Notes: generated by a model not told the origin, from the letters alone. A stretch of 64,000 bases of DNA from Mesonia sp008017825 (GCF_008017825.1 NZ_VRLS01000006.1:1-64000); one strand, 5' to 3'; counted from the first letter of the stretch, positions 23,801 to 32,651 are shown. Translations and numbers: made by a program.

Positions 23801-24244
23801 ATGACTTTATCGGAATATGTAAAAAAAAGGAATGGGGTTTCAATAGGAAACCCCAAGTCTTTGAGATACAATCTTTATAAATCCTTTGGAGCTATAAATT
23901 TCTCTACTTTTTGGAATTTTTGGAATCCCATATTTGGATATTATTTAGGGAAGTTTATTTTTAAACCCCTTAAAAGTATCTTTCCCGTCCCGATTTCTTT
24001 AATATTTACTTTTCTTTTCTGCGGGTTGATACACGATATGGTTACCCTAATTTTTAAGGGATCAACATCTTTCTTATTTAGTGTATGGTTTTTAATTATG
24101 AGTTTAGCTGTTTTAATCACTAGACATTTAAAACAAGATCATTCAAAACAAAAATGGGTTATTCGTGCCTCGGTTAACCTAAGCATCATCAGCTTTTGCT
24201 TTTTACTATCATTATATTTTACACGAATTTTAATAAAGTCTTAA
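23801..24244 (+). CDS. Small membrane protein resembling a reduced MBOAT acyltransferase core
   Basis: The 147-residue protein has about four hydrophobic helices. The segment FSTFWNFWNPIFGYYLGKFI followed by FLFCGLIHDMVT resembles the MBOAT signature (a FW-x2-W... stretch and a catalytic His at the end of a helix), but the protein is about one third of the usual MBOAT length. It could be a minimal relative, a fragment or coincidental similarity. The frame is clean, with an ATG 19 bases after the previous gene, which argues against a recent pseudogene. Function is not assigned. Confidence 0.6.
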   Translation: MTLSEYVKKRNGVSIGNPKSLRYNLYKSFGAINFSTFWNFWNPIFGYYLGKFIFKPLKSIFPVPISLIFTFLFCGLIHDMVTLIFKGSTSFLFSVWFLIMSLAVLITRHLKQDHSKQKWVIRASVNLSIISFCFLLSLYFTRILIKS

Positions 24245-24255
24245 AACTCTTATAT

Positions 24256-24651
24256 CTATATAAATTTTCCATAAGAAATAAAGTAAATAAGCAAACAGAC
24301 CCAACCTGCAACTAATAATAAACCACCCAAAGGAGTAATTGGACCTAAAATTTTTATTTTATTTCCCTTAGCGGAAGAAATACAAAGGCCATAAATACTA
24401 AAACTAAATAAAAGAGTTCCTATAATAAATAACCACACCATTACTACTTCTAAAGAGTTTACCAAAGGAAGCTGAGTCCCTATAATTAAAAGTACTATAG
24501 CGTGATACATTTGGTATTTTACACCAGTTTCAAAACTTGCAATTTGTTCTGGAGTAAATATTTTTTTTAGTGCGTGAGCTCCAAAAGCTCCTAATATAAT
24601 TGCTAATCCACCATATAAAGCAGCTACAATTAGTGTAATTTCTTTGATCAT
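24256..24651 (-). CDS. DUF423 family membrane protein
   Basis: The 131-residue protein has four membrane helices and the DUF423 (YgdD/TMEM256-like) signature GGLAIILGAFGAHALKKI early on, followed by FETGVKYQMYHAIVLL. Function is unknown across the family. Its ATG overlaps the cydB stop by 4 bases, so it is coupled to the cytochrome bd operon. Whether it helps the oxidase or merely shares its transcript is not known. Confidence 0.9.
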   Translation of the reverse strand: MIKEITLIVAALYGGLAIILGAFGAHALKKIFTPEQIASFETGVKYQMYHAIVLLIIGTQLPLVNSLEVVMVWLFIIGTLLFSFSIYGLCISSAKGNKIKILGPITPLGGLLLVAGWVCLLIYFISYGKFI

Positions 24652-25673
24652 TTTTTAAATAGTTTTATTAATTGAAAGGAACGCATAAGGTGAAAAAGTC
24701 CAGGTAAGATTATAGCACCTCCTATTAATAGTGCAACTCCTAAACTTGTAATAACACTGTCTGGTGCTACTCCCTCAAGAATGCTATATTCTTTGGTTGA
24801 AGTTATAATTATATGGGGAAAATGAACTGTCATTGCTGCTGCGATTACGAAAAACACTTGAAAGCCAGCTAAAATTCTTGTCCACTTTTTTTGCTTTCTT
24901 TTTATCATCATCCACAAAGGAATTAAAAATAAAGCCGATAAACCTATGGCAATTATCGATATAGGATTGTGTATAAAATCCTGTACAAAAGCAACTTCTT
25001 TCCAATAACCGTATCCTAAAATTAAAAAGCCAAAAAATACAAGCACTATGGTAGCTACGCTTGCTTTTTTTCTATAGTTCTCTAACTCATTATTTTCATC
25101 AGCTTCACCAATTAAAAAGTTTGCAGCTATAAATCCACATAAAGCGACATAAAATAAGCCTACAAGAATTGAAAAAGGATTAAGCCACCCTTTTATGTAA
25201 ATGTCTGCAAAGCTTTGATTGGTTCCTTCTTCAAATAATTGAATATTTCCACCTACTAATCCGCCAAAAATCATCCCTAAAAAAAATGGAGTTACTACAC
25301 TTGCGATCTTAAACATCCCATTATACCAAACTTGAGACTTCCCTTTTACCGCATCATAATGTCTAAATATAAATGCGAGTCCGCGCATGGTAATCCCTAA
25401 AAGCATGAGCGTAATTGGAATGTGTAAGTACACTACAAATATTTGATAATATACAGGAAAAGCAACCCATAGGATTACAATAAGAATAATAATCCAAATA
25501 TGGTTAGCTTCCCAAATGGGACCCATTACTCTATAGACTGTTTTTTTTGTTTTCTCCTGTTGATTTCTTGAAGAGAATAACTCTATAATTCCTGCTCCAA
25601 AATCAGCTCCAGCTAAAAGCACGTATAGGAATAAGGAGAAAAATAAAAAAAATAAAACTACGCTTAACATCAT
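24648..25673 (-). CDS. cydB: Cytochrome bd ubiquinol oxidase subunit II
   Basis: The 341-residue protein has eight to nine membrane helices and the CydB opening FLYVLLAGADFGAGIIELF, followed by MGPIWEANHIWIIILIVILW, the conserved GPxWExNxVW-type motif. It is the partner of CydA in the bd-type terminal oxidase, which reduces oxygen to water with high affinity using menaquinol or ubiquinol. Its start overlaps the cydA stop by one base and its end overlaps the DUF423 gene by four, giving one operon. No CydX-like small subunit is seen. Confidence 0.96.
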   Translation of the reverse strand: MMLSVVLFFLFFSLFLYVLLAGADFGAGIIELFSSRNQQEKTKKTVYRVMGPIWEANHIWIIILIVILWVAFPVYYQIFVVYLHIPITLMLLGITMRGLAFIFRHYDAVKGKSQVWYNGMFKIASVVTPFFLGMIFGGLVGGNIQLFEEGTNQSFADIYIKGWLNPFSILVGLFYVALCGFIAANFLIGEADENNELENYRKKASVATIVLVFFGFLILGYGYWKEVAFVQDFIHNPISIIAIGLSALFLIPLWMMIKRKQKKWTRILAGFQVFFVIAAAMTVHFPHIIITSTKEYSILEGVAPDSVITSLGVALLIGGAIILPGLFHLMRSFQLIKLFKK

Positions 25674-26971
25674 TATTCCTCGTTATTTAAAGCATTAATC
25701 TGTCTTATCATTAACCAACTTACCACAAAAGTAAGCAGTACATAAATGAAAGAATATGTAATTAAACTGTAAAAAATACCTGGCATGGGTGTTACAGCAT
25801 CTTTGGTTCTCATTACATTATGGATTATCCAAGGCTGTCTTCCTACTTCGGTCACAATCCACCCCGCTTCTAAAGCTATAAAACCTAAAGGAGTTAATAG
25901 TGTAAAAAATAACCAAAATCTTTTTTTAACTCTCCAATGTTTCCATTTGGCACTTAAGAAATAAAGCAACCCGGCTAGTGCCAATAATGTCCCTATGCCT
26001 ACCATGATTTGGAATGCATAATGAACAATAGCGACTGGAGGTTGATCTTCTATAGGAAAATCATTTAAGCCTTTTACTTCTGCATCAAAATCTCCAAAAG
26101 CTAAAAATGATAAGGCATTAGGAATTTCTATTTTGTAATTCACTTCTCGTTTTTCTTCATCTACAATTCCTCCAATATATAGCGGTACTCCCTTTTTGGT
26201 TTCATAATGCGCTTCTAGGGCTGCTAATTTTGCAGGTTGCCTTTCTGCAATATCTTTGGCAGAAAGATCTCCGCTTATAGGTTGCAGTATAGCTGCTACG
26301 GCTGCAAATGAAATTGCTATATGAAAGGCCTTTTTATGTAACGGCTTATTTCTTCCCTTATAAATTTGATATGCATGAATTCCTGCTACAGCAAAACCTG
26401 TGGCAACAAATGCTGCAAGTGTCATATGTAGCGCTTGAGTGAACCAAGCTTCATTAAGCATTGCTTTTATAGGATCGATATTACTAAAAACTCCGTCTTT
26501 ATAATCAAAGCCAGACGGTGCGTTCATCCAAGAGTTGGCGGCAACGACTAATATTCCTGAAAGAACACCAGAGATTCCTATGATCACTCCTGTAAACCAA
26601 TGAAATTTTTCGGGTAATTTGTTCCATCCGTAAAGGTAAAATCCTAAAGCTATAGCTTCTACAAAAAAAGCTGCTCCTTCTAAAGAGAAAGGCATCCCAA
26701 TAATCGGACCTGCATGTTCCATAAAACCTGGCCATAATAAACCTAATTCAAATGAAAGCGCTGTACCCGAAACAGCTCCTGTCACAAAAAAAATTGCTAC
26801 CCCTTTTTGCCAGGCTTTAGTTAACTTTAAATAAATTTCATCTTTTGTTTTGAGCCACTTGTAGTGCGAAATGACCATAAAAAAAGGCATCACCATGCCT
26901 ATACAAGCAAAGACAATATGAAAAATTAATGTTAGTGCCATTTGGAGTCTTGCTGCCTCTAAATTTTCCAT
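25673..26971 (-). CDS. cydA: Cytochrome bd ubiquinol oxidase subunit I
   Basis: The 432-residue subunit carries the hemes. His18 in LIFHIVFACIGM is the heme b595-side ligand (His19 of E. coli), and the signature GRQPWIIHNVMRT is intact near residue 380. It is shorter than E. coli CydA (about 520) because the periplasmic Q-loop is reduced, the short-Q-loop form common outside enterobacteria. It is the first gene of cydA-cydB-DUF423. Its promoter has a TATCTTTG box just upstream. Confidence 0.96.
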   Translation of the reverse strand: MENLEAARLQMALTLIFHIVFACIGMVMPFFMVISHYKWLKTKDEIYLKLTKAWQKGVAIFFVTGAVSGTALSFELGLLWPGFMEHAGPIIGMPFSLEGAAFFVEAIALGFYLYGWNKLPEKFHWFTGVIIGISGVLSGILVVAANSWMNAPSGFDYKDGVFSNIDPIKAMLNEAWFTQALHMTLAAFVATGFAVAGIHAYQIYKGRNKPLHKKAFHIAISFAAVAAILQPISGDLSAKDIAERQPAKLAALEAHYETKKGVPLYIGGIVDEEKREVNYKIEIPNALSFLAFGDFDAEVKGLNDFPIEDQPPVAIVHYAFQIMVGIGTLLALAGLLYFLSAKWKHWRVKKRFWLFFTLLTPLGFIALEAGWIVTEVGRQPWIIHNVMRTKDAVTPMPGIFYSLITYSFIYVLLTFVVSWLMIRQINALNNEE

Positions 26972-26997
26972 AGTAAAGTAAGATTAATTGCTCTTTA

Positions 26998-27005
26998 CAA
27001 AGATA
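26998..27005 (-). promoter_or_regulatory. Promoter -7 box for the cyd operon
   Basis: Minus-strand TATCTTTG, an exact TAnnTTTG match, 26 bases before the cydA ATG. Confidence 0.55.
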
Positions 27006-27115
27006 CAACAGCTAAAAAATATAGCCTTTTTAATCTTTTATAAAATCTGTAATTTTAACGCTTTCGCGGAATTGCTTACTTCTTTATCATCGCCTAATAA
27101 CGCGATAATTACATT

Positions 27116-27135
27116 TATCGTTTAAAAAGACGATA
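27116..27135. promoter_or_regulatory. Operator-like palindrome 1 upstream of satD
   Basis: Inverted repeat TATCGT-N8-ACGATA. A second copy with the same arms and spacer length follows 28 bases downstream. The 3' arm runs into a GATATTTG box that resembles the -7 consensus. Confidence 0.65.
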
Positions 27136-27143
27136 TTTGCATA

Positions 27144-27163
27144 TATCGTTTAAAAGAACGATA
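27144..27163. promoter_or_regulatory. Operator-like palindrome 2 upstream of satD
   Basis: Inverted repeat TATCGT-N8-ACGATA identical in arms and spacing to the first, ending 7 bases before the satD ATG. If transcription starts after the first palindrome, this one lies in the leader at the translation start. Confidence 0.65.
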
Positions 27164-27170
27164 TTTGTTT

Positions 27171-27785
27171 ATGACTAGTATTATAACAGGAGATATTGTA
27201 GCATCTAGAAAGAAGCACAATCCAGAGGAGTATTTAAGTAAGTTACGCTATGCACTCGAAATTATTCAGCCTAAAAAATCATTATGGGAAATTTTTAGAG
27301 GAGATAGTTTTCAGGTAGAAATAGAAGACCCTTCACAAGTTTTTTGGTCTACAGTCTATCTTAAAGCTGTAATTAAAACCGTAAAAAACTTAAATGTAAG
27401 AATAGCTATTGGACTAGGTGAAAAGACATTTTCTACAGAAAACTTGAGTGAATCTAATGGGTCCGCTTTTGTGAATTCTGGAGAAATCTTTGAGAATTTG
27501 AAAAAAGAGAAAACTAATCTCGCCATAAAAACTAGTAGTCCGTTTTTAGATAAAGAATTAAATACCTATTTTCAGCTTGCATTAATTGCTATGGATAACT
27601 GGACAGTAAATTCGGCTGAAGTAGTTCAATTAACTATTGAAAACCCTGAATTGAATCAGCAAGAATTAGGGAAATTAATTGGTATCAAACAAAACACAAT
27701 TAGTGAACGACAAAAAAGAGCTTATTTAGAAGAACTAAAGGCGTTCAATGAAGTATTTTCTTTAAAAATAAAATCTATTTTATAA
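27171..27785 (+). CDS. SatD family protein with C-terminal helix-turn-helix
   Basis: A protein of 204 residues matching SatD, a family named from a Streptococcus mutans acid-tolerance locus. It begins MTSIITGDIVASRK, the conserved ITGD-x2-xSR start, and has a middle domain with WEIFRGDSFQVEI and IRIAIGLGEK-like segments (VRIAIGLGEK). The C-terminus (about 155-190) is a helix-turn-helix: ELNQQELGKLIGIKQNTISERQKRA. I use the ATG at 27171 rather than the TTG at 27165. Two identical palindromes lie directly upstream, so it may regulate itself. The next gene begins 1 base after its stop. Confidence 0.88.
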   Translation: MTSIITGDIVASRKKHNPEEYLSKLRYALEIIQPKKSLWEIFRGDSFQVEIEDPSQVFWSTVYLKAVIKTVKNLNVRIAIGLGEKTFSTENLSESNGSAFVNSGEIFENLKKEKTNLAIKTSSPFLDKELNTYFQLALIAMDNWTVNSAEVVQLTIENPELNQQELGKLIGIKQNTISERQKRAYLEELKAFNEVFSLKIKSIL

Positions 27786-27786
27786 T

Positions 27787-28494
27787 ATGCTATTGGCCCT
27801 TCAACTCTTATTCGCGCATTTTTTAGGAGATTTTCTTTTTCAACCTTACAGCTGGGTAAAAGATAAGGAACGCAGAAAATTAGCTTCACCCAAGCTTTAT
27901 TTTCACATACTTATACATATTGCTCTCAGCTTTCTATTTATATGGGATTTAAGTTTATGGTATATTCCCCTAATTATTGGGATTAGCCATTTGGTCATAG
28001 ACGCAAGTAAACTTCTTTTACAGAATGGAAGAAACAATCGATTGTTGTTTTTTATAGATCAAGCTCTACATATCCTTGTCATAGGGTTTATTGTTCTTCT
28101 TTTTACAGAAACCATTGAGGTAATAGAAGTTCCTACAGAGTTTTGGCTTTACTTACTAGGTGCATTTTTAGTAACCAACCCAGCCTCTATTAGTATTAAA
28201 ACTATTATTTCTGTATACACTCCAAAAACTGAAATTGAAGAAGATGAATCGCTTAACAATGCAGGAAAATATATAGGCATTTTAGAACGTCTTTTGGTGT
28301 ATATCTTTATTATCACCAATCATTGGGAAGGAGTAGGATTTTTAATTGCCGCCAAATCTATTTTCCGCTTTAGCGACCTTACCCAATCTAAAGACAGAAA
28401 ACTCACCGAGTACATTCTTATTGGTACTTTACTAAGTTTTGGAATTGCTATTGGCATAGCACTTTTAATAAATGGATTACGCTTTTGGGTATAA
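27787..28494 (+). CDS. DUF3307 membrane protein, SatD partner
   Basis: The 235-residue protein has about six membrane helices and the DUF3307 start LLFAHFLGDFLFQPYSW, followed by a conserved HILIHIALSF. The HxxGD and HxxxH patterns on the membrane face are suggestive of metal or substrate binding, but function is unknown. It is coupled to satD, with 1 base between, and this pairing recurs in other Bacteroidota to my knowledge. Expression is presumably set by the duplicated operator in front of satD. Confidence 0.88.
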   Translation: MLLALQLLFAHFLGDFLFQPYSWVKDKERRKLASPKLYFHILIHIALSFLFIWDLSLWYIPLIIGISHLVIDASKLLLQNGRNNRLLFFIDQALHILVIGFIVLLFTETIEVIEVPTEFWLYLLGAFLVTNPASISIKTIISVYTPKTEIEEDESLNNAGKYIGILERLLVYIFIITNHWEGVGFLIAAKSIFRFSDLTQSKDRKLTEYILIGTLLSFGIAIGIALLINGLRFWV

Positions 28495-28518
28495 AAAAAG
28501 CCCTTAAAAAGAGCTTTA
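28493..28518. terminator. Weak hairpin between convergent genes
   Basis: AAAGC-CCT / AGA-GCTTT imperfect stem with flanking A and T runs, just after the DUF3307 stop. Plausible but weak. Confidence 0.35.
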
Positions 28519-28541
28519 TTATATATACAATAAACTGAAAT

Positions 28542-29174
28542 TTAGTTTTTCACAAACTTCTTTGTAATCGTCATTTTATCATCAAAAATCTTTAAAAGAT
28601 AGACTCCCGAATTCCAAGAAGAAATTTTTACTGTATTAGATATTTGATCGATTTTAGTGGAATAAATTTTCTTACCTAAAATATTAAAAACTTCAAGCTT
28701 TAAACCACTACGCATTTTAGGTAGTTGTATGTTCAAATTAGAGTTCAATTCTGAAGATGGATTTGGATAAACCGAGATAGTATTTTTAAAACTTAAATCA
28801 TCTACCGCTAAACTACCATCTGGAACGACTGTAATTGTGCCAAACATACTGCTTGCATGGGGATCACATTGATAACCGTTAATTCCTTCTTCTGTAAAAG
28901 TATAAGAAAAAGTAGTACCAACTCCCGATAACAATCCGCTATCAAAGTTCTCTTTTGAACCAGATTGATTATGTACATTATGTGTTTGAGTATCTGTCCA
29001 AGTCCAAATTACCGTATCTCCCACCTCAATTGTTTTATTGGTATGATTGGATTGACTTTCAGGTACATTAGGTGTAGAACCTATGCCCCAATCAATATGA
29101 ATAGTTTGGGTGGTTTGTGCAAAAAAAGAAAATGACAGTAAAAAGCTTAAGCTAAAAAGTATTTTTTTCTTCAT
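28542..29174 (-). CDS. Secreted cupredoxin with T9SS type A sorting domain
   Basis: A 210-residue secreted protein: signal peptide (1-20), a plastocyanin-like cupredoxin domain (about 22-120) and a C-terminal type A sorting domain (about 135-210, YPNPSSELNSNLNIQLP to YLLKIFDDK). The blue-copper ligands are all visible: His in THNVH, then Cys-x2-His-x4-Met in YQCDPHASSMFG. It would bind one copper and be exported across the outer membrane by the type IX system, remaining attached or released. I start at the ATG at 29174 because upstream residues precede the signal peptide. No partner gene is adjacent. Confidence 0.88.
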   Translation of the reverse strand: MKKKILFSLSFLLSFSFFAQTTQTIHIDWGIGSTPNVPESQSNHTNKTIEVGDTVIWTWTDTQTHNVHNQSGSKENFDSGLLSGVGTTFSYTFTEEGINGYQCDPHASSMFGTITVVPDGSLAVDDLSFKNTISVYPNPSSELNSNLNIQLPKMRSGLKLEVFNILGKKIYSTKIDQISNTVKISSWNSGVYLLKIFDDKMTITKKFVKN

Positions 29175-29198
29175 AATAATAGAATGAATTATAAAAAA

Positions 29199-29206
29199 CA
29201 AAAGTA
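29199..29206 (-). promoter_or_regulatory. Promoter -7 box for the cupredoxin gene
   Basis: Minus-strand TACTTTTG, an exact TAnnTTTG match, 24 bases before the chosen ATG. The box position also argues against the longer frame starting at 29201. Confidence 0.5.
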
Positions 29207-29277
29207 CTTCTTTTTTTTGATTCTACATGTAAAACCCTAAAAAAGAAGCACTTTCAAAAAAAATTGAAGTTAAAATT

Positions 29278-32130
29278 TTAACTTGTTAAATACATTTTTC
29301 TACGCGCATATAAGTCGTAAAAATCGTCATCTTTTAAACTATCTATAAATAAGATACTTTCCCCAGTACTTTTCATTTCTGGTCCTAATTGCTTATTTAC
29401 ATTATGGAACTTATTAAAAGAAAATACCGGTTGTTTAATCGCATAGCCTTTAAGTTGCGGATTAAAAGTAAAGTCAGTTACTTTTTTCTCTCCTAACATC
29501 ACTTTAGTAGCATAGTTTACGTAAGGTTCACCATAAGCTTTTGCAATAAAAGGTACAGTTCTAGAAGCTCTTGGATTGGCTTCTATGATGTAAACCTTTT
29601 CATCTTTGATCGCAAATTGAATATTGATTAAACCTACAGTTTTTAATGCTAAAGCAATTTTATGGGTATGATCTTTTATTTGCTGAAGTACTAAATCACC
29701 TAAATTAAAAGGTGGAAGCAATGCATTAGAGTCTCCAGAATGTATTCCGCAAGGTTCTATATGCTCCATAATACCTATAATGTACACATTTTCTCCGTCG
29801 CAAATCGCATCTGCTTCAGCTTCAATGGCTCCGTCTAAGTAATGATCTAATAATAATTTGTTATTAGGTATTCTATGTAGAAGATCTACTACGTGAGATT
29901 CTAATTGTTGTTTATTAATAACAATTTTCATTCCTTGACCTCCTAACACGTATGAAGGACGTACTAAGATTGGAAAATCTAACTCATCTGCTAAAGCTAA
30001 AGCCTCGTCTGCATTCTCTGCTGTTCCAAACTCTGGATAAGGAATATCGTTTTCTTGTAATAGGGTAGAAAAACTTCCTCTATCTTCAGCTAAATCTAAT
30101 GCTTCATAGCTGGTTCCCATAATTTTTATTCCGTATCGATCTAATTTCTCAGCAAGCTTTAAGGCGGTTTGACCACCAAGCTGAACGATTACACCCTCTG
30201 GTTTTTCGTGACGAATAATGTCGTAAATATGCTCCCAGAATACAGGTTCAAAATAAAGTTTATCGGCGATATCAAAATCGGTCGAAACAGTTTCAGGATT
30301 ACAGTTAATCATGATGGTTTCATAGCCACATTCCGCGGCAGCGAGAACACCGTGAACGCAGCAATAATCAAACTCGATTCCTTGTCCTATTCGGTTAGGC
30401 CCAGAACCTAATACAATAATTTTTTTCTTGTCGGTTACGTGACTCTCATTATCGGTATATACCGTTCCATCTGCACGCTGCACTTGATTTTCAAAAGTAG
30501 AGTAGTAATATGGTGTTTGCGCTTTAAATTCGGCTGCACACGTATCTACTAATTTATAAACTCTATTGATTTGAAGTTCGTCCCTTTTATTATAAACCTG
30601 ACTTTCTAAACATCCTAGCATATAAGCTACTTGGCGATCTGCAAATCCTTTTTGTTTTGCTTCTAGCAACAAGTCTTTACCAAGATTTTCTATCGTATAA
30701 TTAGAAATCTCTTTTTCTAGTGTATAAAGTTCTTCGTATTGCTTTAAGAACCACATATCTATTTTAGTGATTTCGTGTATTCTGCTTAACGGAATTCCAA
30801 GCTGGATGGCATCATAAAGTACAAATACACGATCCCAACTTGCGTAAGTAAGCTTTTGAATAATCTGATCGTAATCCTTGTATCCTTTCCCGTCGGCTCC
30901 TAATCCATTTCTTTTGATTTCAAGAGATTGTGTAGCTTTTTGTAAAGCTTCTTGGAAAGAACGCCCAATACCCATCACTTCACCTACAGATTTCATTTGA
31001 AGTCCTAAAGTACGATCTGATCCTTCAAACTTATCAAAATTCCAACGAGGAATTTTTACAATTACATAATCTAAAGTTGGCTCAAATAAAGCCGAAGTTG
31101 ATTTTGTAATTTGATTATCTAACTCATCTAAGTTATAACCAATCGCTAATTTTGCTGCAATTTTTGCAATAGGATATCCTGTTGCTTTTGAAGCTAAAGC
31201 GGAAGAACGAGACACACGTGGGTTAATCTCAATAGCAATAATATCTTCTTTATCATCTGGACTTACCGCAAATTGAACGTTACATCCTCCTGCAAAATCT
31301 CCAATACTACGCATCATTTTGATCGCCATATCTCTCATTTTCTGAAAAGTGGCATCACTTAATGTCATAGCAGGAGCTACCGTTATAGAGTCTCCAGTAT
31401 GGATTCCCATAGGGTCCATATTTTCTATGGTACAAATAATAACAACATTGTCATTTTTATCACGTAGAAGTTCTAACTCATACTCCTTCCAACCCATCAT
31501 CGCCTTATCAATCATCACTTCGTGAATTGGTGATATTTCAAGACCTCTAGTTAATATTTCATCAAAATCTTCTTCTTTGTAAACAATTCCTGCTCCTGCT
31601 CCTCCTAAAGTGTAAGAAGCTCTAATTACTAAAGGAAAACCAAAATCTTGTGCAATTTCTTTACCCTTCAAAAAAGAGGTAGCCGTTGCCTGTGGTGCCA
31701 TTGGGACACCTATTTTGGTCATTAATTCTCTAAACTGCTCCCTATCTTCAGTAATATTAATGGCATTAATATCAACTCCGATAATATTTACATCAAAATC
31801 TTTCCAAATTCCTTTCTCATCAGCTTCTATACAAAGGTTTAATGCTGTTTGTCCTCCCATTGTAGGTAAAACGGCATCAATTTGCGGATGTTCTTTTAAA
31901 ATCTCAATTAAAGATTTTGTAGTTAAAGGTTTTAGATATACATGATCGGCCATTGTAGGATCGGTCATGATAGTTGCTGGATTAGAATTAATAAGAATAG
32001 TTTCTATTCCATCTTCTCTTAATGATCGTAAAGCTTGAGTTCCTGAATAATCGAATTCACAGGCTTGACCAATAACGATTGGGCCAGAACCTATAATTAA
32101 AATACTTTTAAGGTTATTATTTTTAGGCAT
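29278..32130 (-). CDS. carB: Carbamoyl-phosphate synthase large subunit (lacks C-terminal MGS domain)
   Basis: CarB makes carbamoyl phosphate from ammonia (supplied by CarA), bicarbonate and two ATP, feeding pyrimidines and arginine. Both ATP-grasp halves are present: the first opens SILIIGSGPIVIGQACEFDYSG, the second KKIIVLGSGPNRIGQGIEFD (partial quotes). The oligomerisation domain lies between. The protein has 950 residues, against about 1070 in E. coli, ending ESILFIDSLKDDDFYDLYARRK where the allosteric MGS-like domain would begin. The frame ends in a clean stop with no downstream remnant, so the lack of the UMP/ornithine-binding domain appears genuine. carA is not adjacent. Confidence 0.96.
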   Translation of the reverse strand: MPKNNNLKSILIIGSGPIVIGQACEFDYSGTQALRSLREDGIETILINSNPATIMTDPTMADHVYLKPLTTKSLIEILKEHPQIDAVLPTMGGQTALNLCIEADEKGIWKDFDVNIIGVDINAINITEDREQFRELMTKIGVPMAPQATATSFLKGKEIAQDFGFPLVIRASYTLGGAGAGIVYKEEDFDEILTRGLEISPIHEVMIDKAMMGWKEYELELLRDKNDNVVIICTIENMDPMGIHTGDSITVAPAMTLSDATFQKMRDMAIKMMRSIGDFAGGCNVQFAVSPDDKEDIIAIEINPRVSRSSALASKATGYPIAKIAAKLAIGYNLDELDNQITKSTSALFEPTLDYVIVKIPRWNFDKFEGSDRTLGLQMKSVGEVMGIGRSFQEALQKATQSLEIKRNGLGADGKGYKDYDQIIQKLTYASWDRVFVLYDAIQLGIPLSRIHEITKIDMWFLKQYEELYTLEKEISNYTIENLGKDLLLEAKQKGFADRQVAYMLGCLESQVYNKRDELQINRVYKLVDTCAAEFKAQTPYYYSTFENQVQRADGTVYTDNESHVTDKKKIIVLGSGPNRIGQGIEFDYCCVHGVLAAAECGYETIMINCNPETVSTDFDIADKLYFEPVFWEHIYDIIRHEKPEGVIVQLGGQTALKLAEKLDRYGIKIMGTSYEALDLAEDRGSFSTLLQENDIPYPEFGTAENADEALALADELDFPILVRPSYVLGGQGMKIVINKQQLESHVVDLLHRIPNNKLLLDHYLDGAIEAEADAICDGENVYIIGIMEHIEPCGIHSGDSNALLPPFNLGDLVLQQIKDHTHKIALALKTVGLINIQFAIKDEKVYIIEANPRASRTVPFIAKAYGEPYVNYATKVMLGEKKVTDFTFNPQLKGYAIKQPVFSFNKFHNVNKQLGPEMKSTGESILFIDSLKDDDFYDLYARRKMYLTS

Positions 32131-32185
32131 TACAAAGGGTTGAATTTATGATACTTGTAAAAATACGTTAGATTTGGGTATAAAA

Positions 32186-32213
32186 AAAGGCGTTACGTAA
32201 TGGTAACACCTTT
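32186..32213 (-). terminator. rpmH terminator
   Basis: Stem AAAGG-C-GTTAC / GTAAC-A-CCTTT (one C-A mismatch), with a T-run on the minus strand, between rpmH and carB. Confidence 0.75.
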
Positions 32214-32237
32214 ATATTTAACAACTAATAAAAACCA

Positions 32238-32396
32238 TTAGTGTTTATGTCTATTTTCTGAAGATACAGAAAGTTTCTTTCTACCTTTAGCTCTTCTTCT
32301 CGCAAGCACTTTGCGTCCGTTTACACTTGCCATACGTTCTCTAAAACCGTGCTTGTTTTTTCTTTTTCTCTTCGAGGGTTGAAACGTTCTTTTCAT
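32238..32396 (-). CDS. rpmH: 50S ribosomal protein L34
   Basis: The 52-residue protein reads MKRTFQPSKRKRKNKHGFRE and continues with MASVNGRKVLARRRAKGRKK, the unmistakable L34 sequence. It is short and very basic, and it belongs to the large ribosomal subunit. In many bacteria rpmH sits next to rnpA and dnaA, but here its neighbours are carB and a TPR protein, as in other Bacteroidota. It has its own promoter with both -33 and -7 elements and its own terminator. Confidence 0.97.
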   Translation of the reverse strand: MKRTFQPSKRKRKNKHGFRERMASVNGRKVLARRRAKGRKKLSVSSENRHKH

Positions 32397-32470
32397 CTTA
32401 AAATATCTTTAATCTTCGTTGAATATCTTATTTATAATTACCAAAGCAGTTATGCTTTTTAAACTGCGGG

Positions 32471-32500
32471 CAAATATACAACAACTTTTCAGTCTCACAA
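32471..32500 (-). promoter_or_regulatory. rpmH promoter
   Basis: Minus-strand TATATTTG (-7 box) at 32478-32471 and a TTG (-33 element) at 32500-32498, separated by 19 bases, the full Bacteroidota promoter. The leader of about 70 bases contains a GCAGTT / AACTGC hairpin near its start. Confidence 0.7.
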
Positions 32501-32651
32501 ACCTAACTTAAAAATAATTTTAATTTATTTAAAGTTTATTTTTTTGCTTGAAATATGCTTACTAAGAAGGGGTTTCATGCTAAAATGAGCTAATTCCTCA
32601 TAAGAAAGAATTTTGATAGCCTATAATTACTCAAAATTTTCATTTCTTTTA

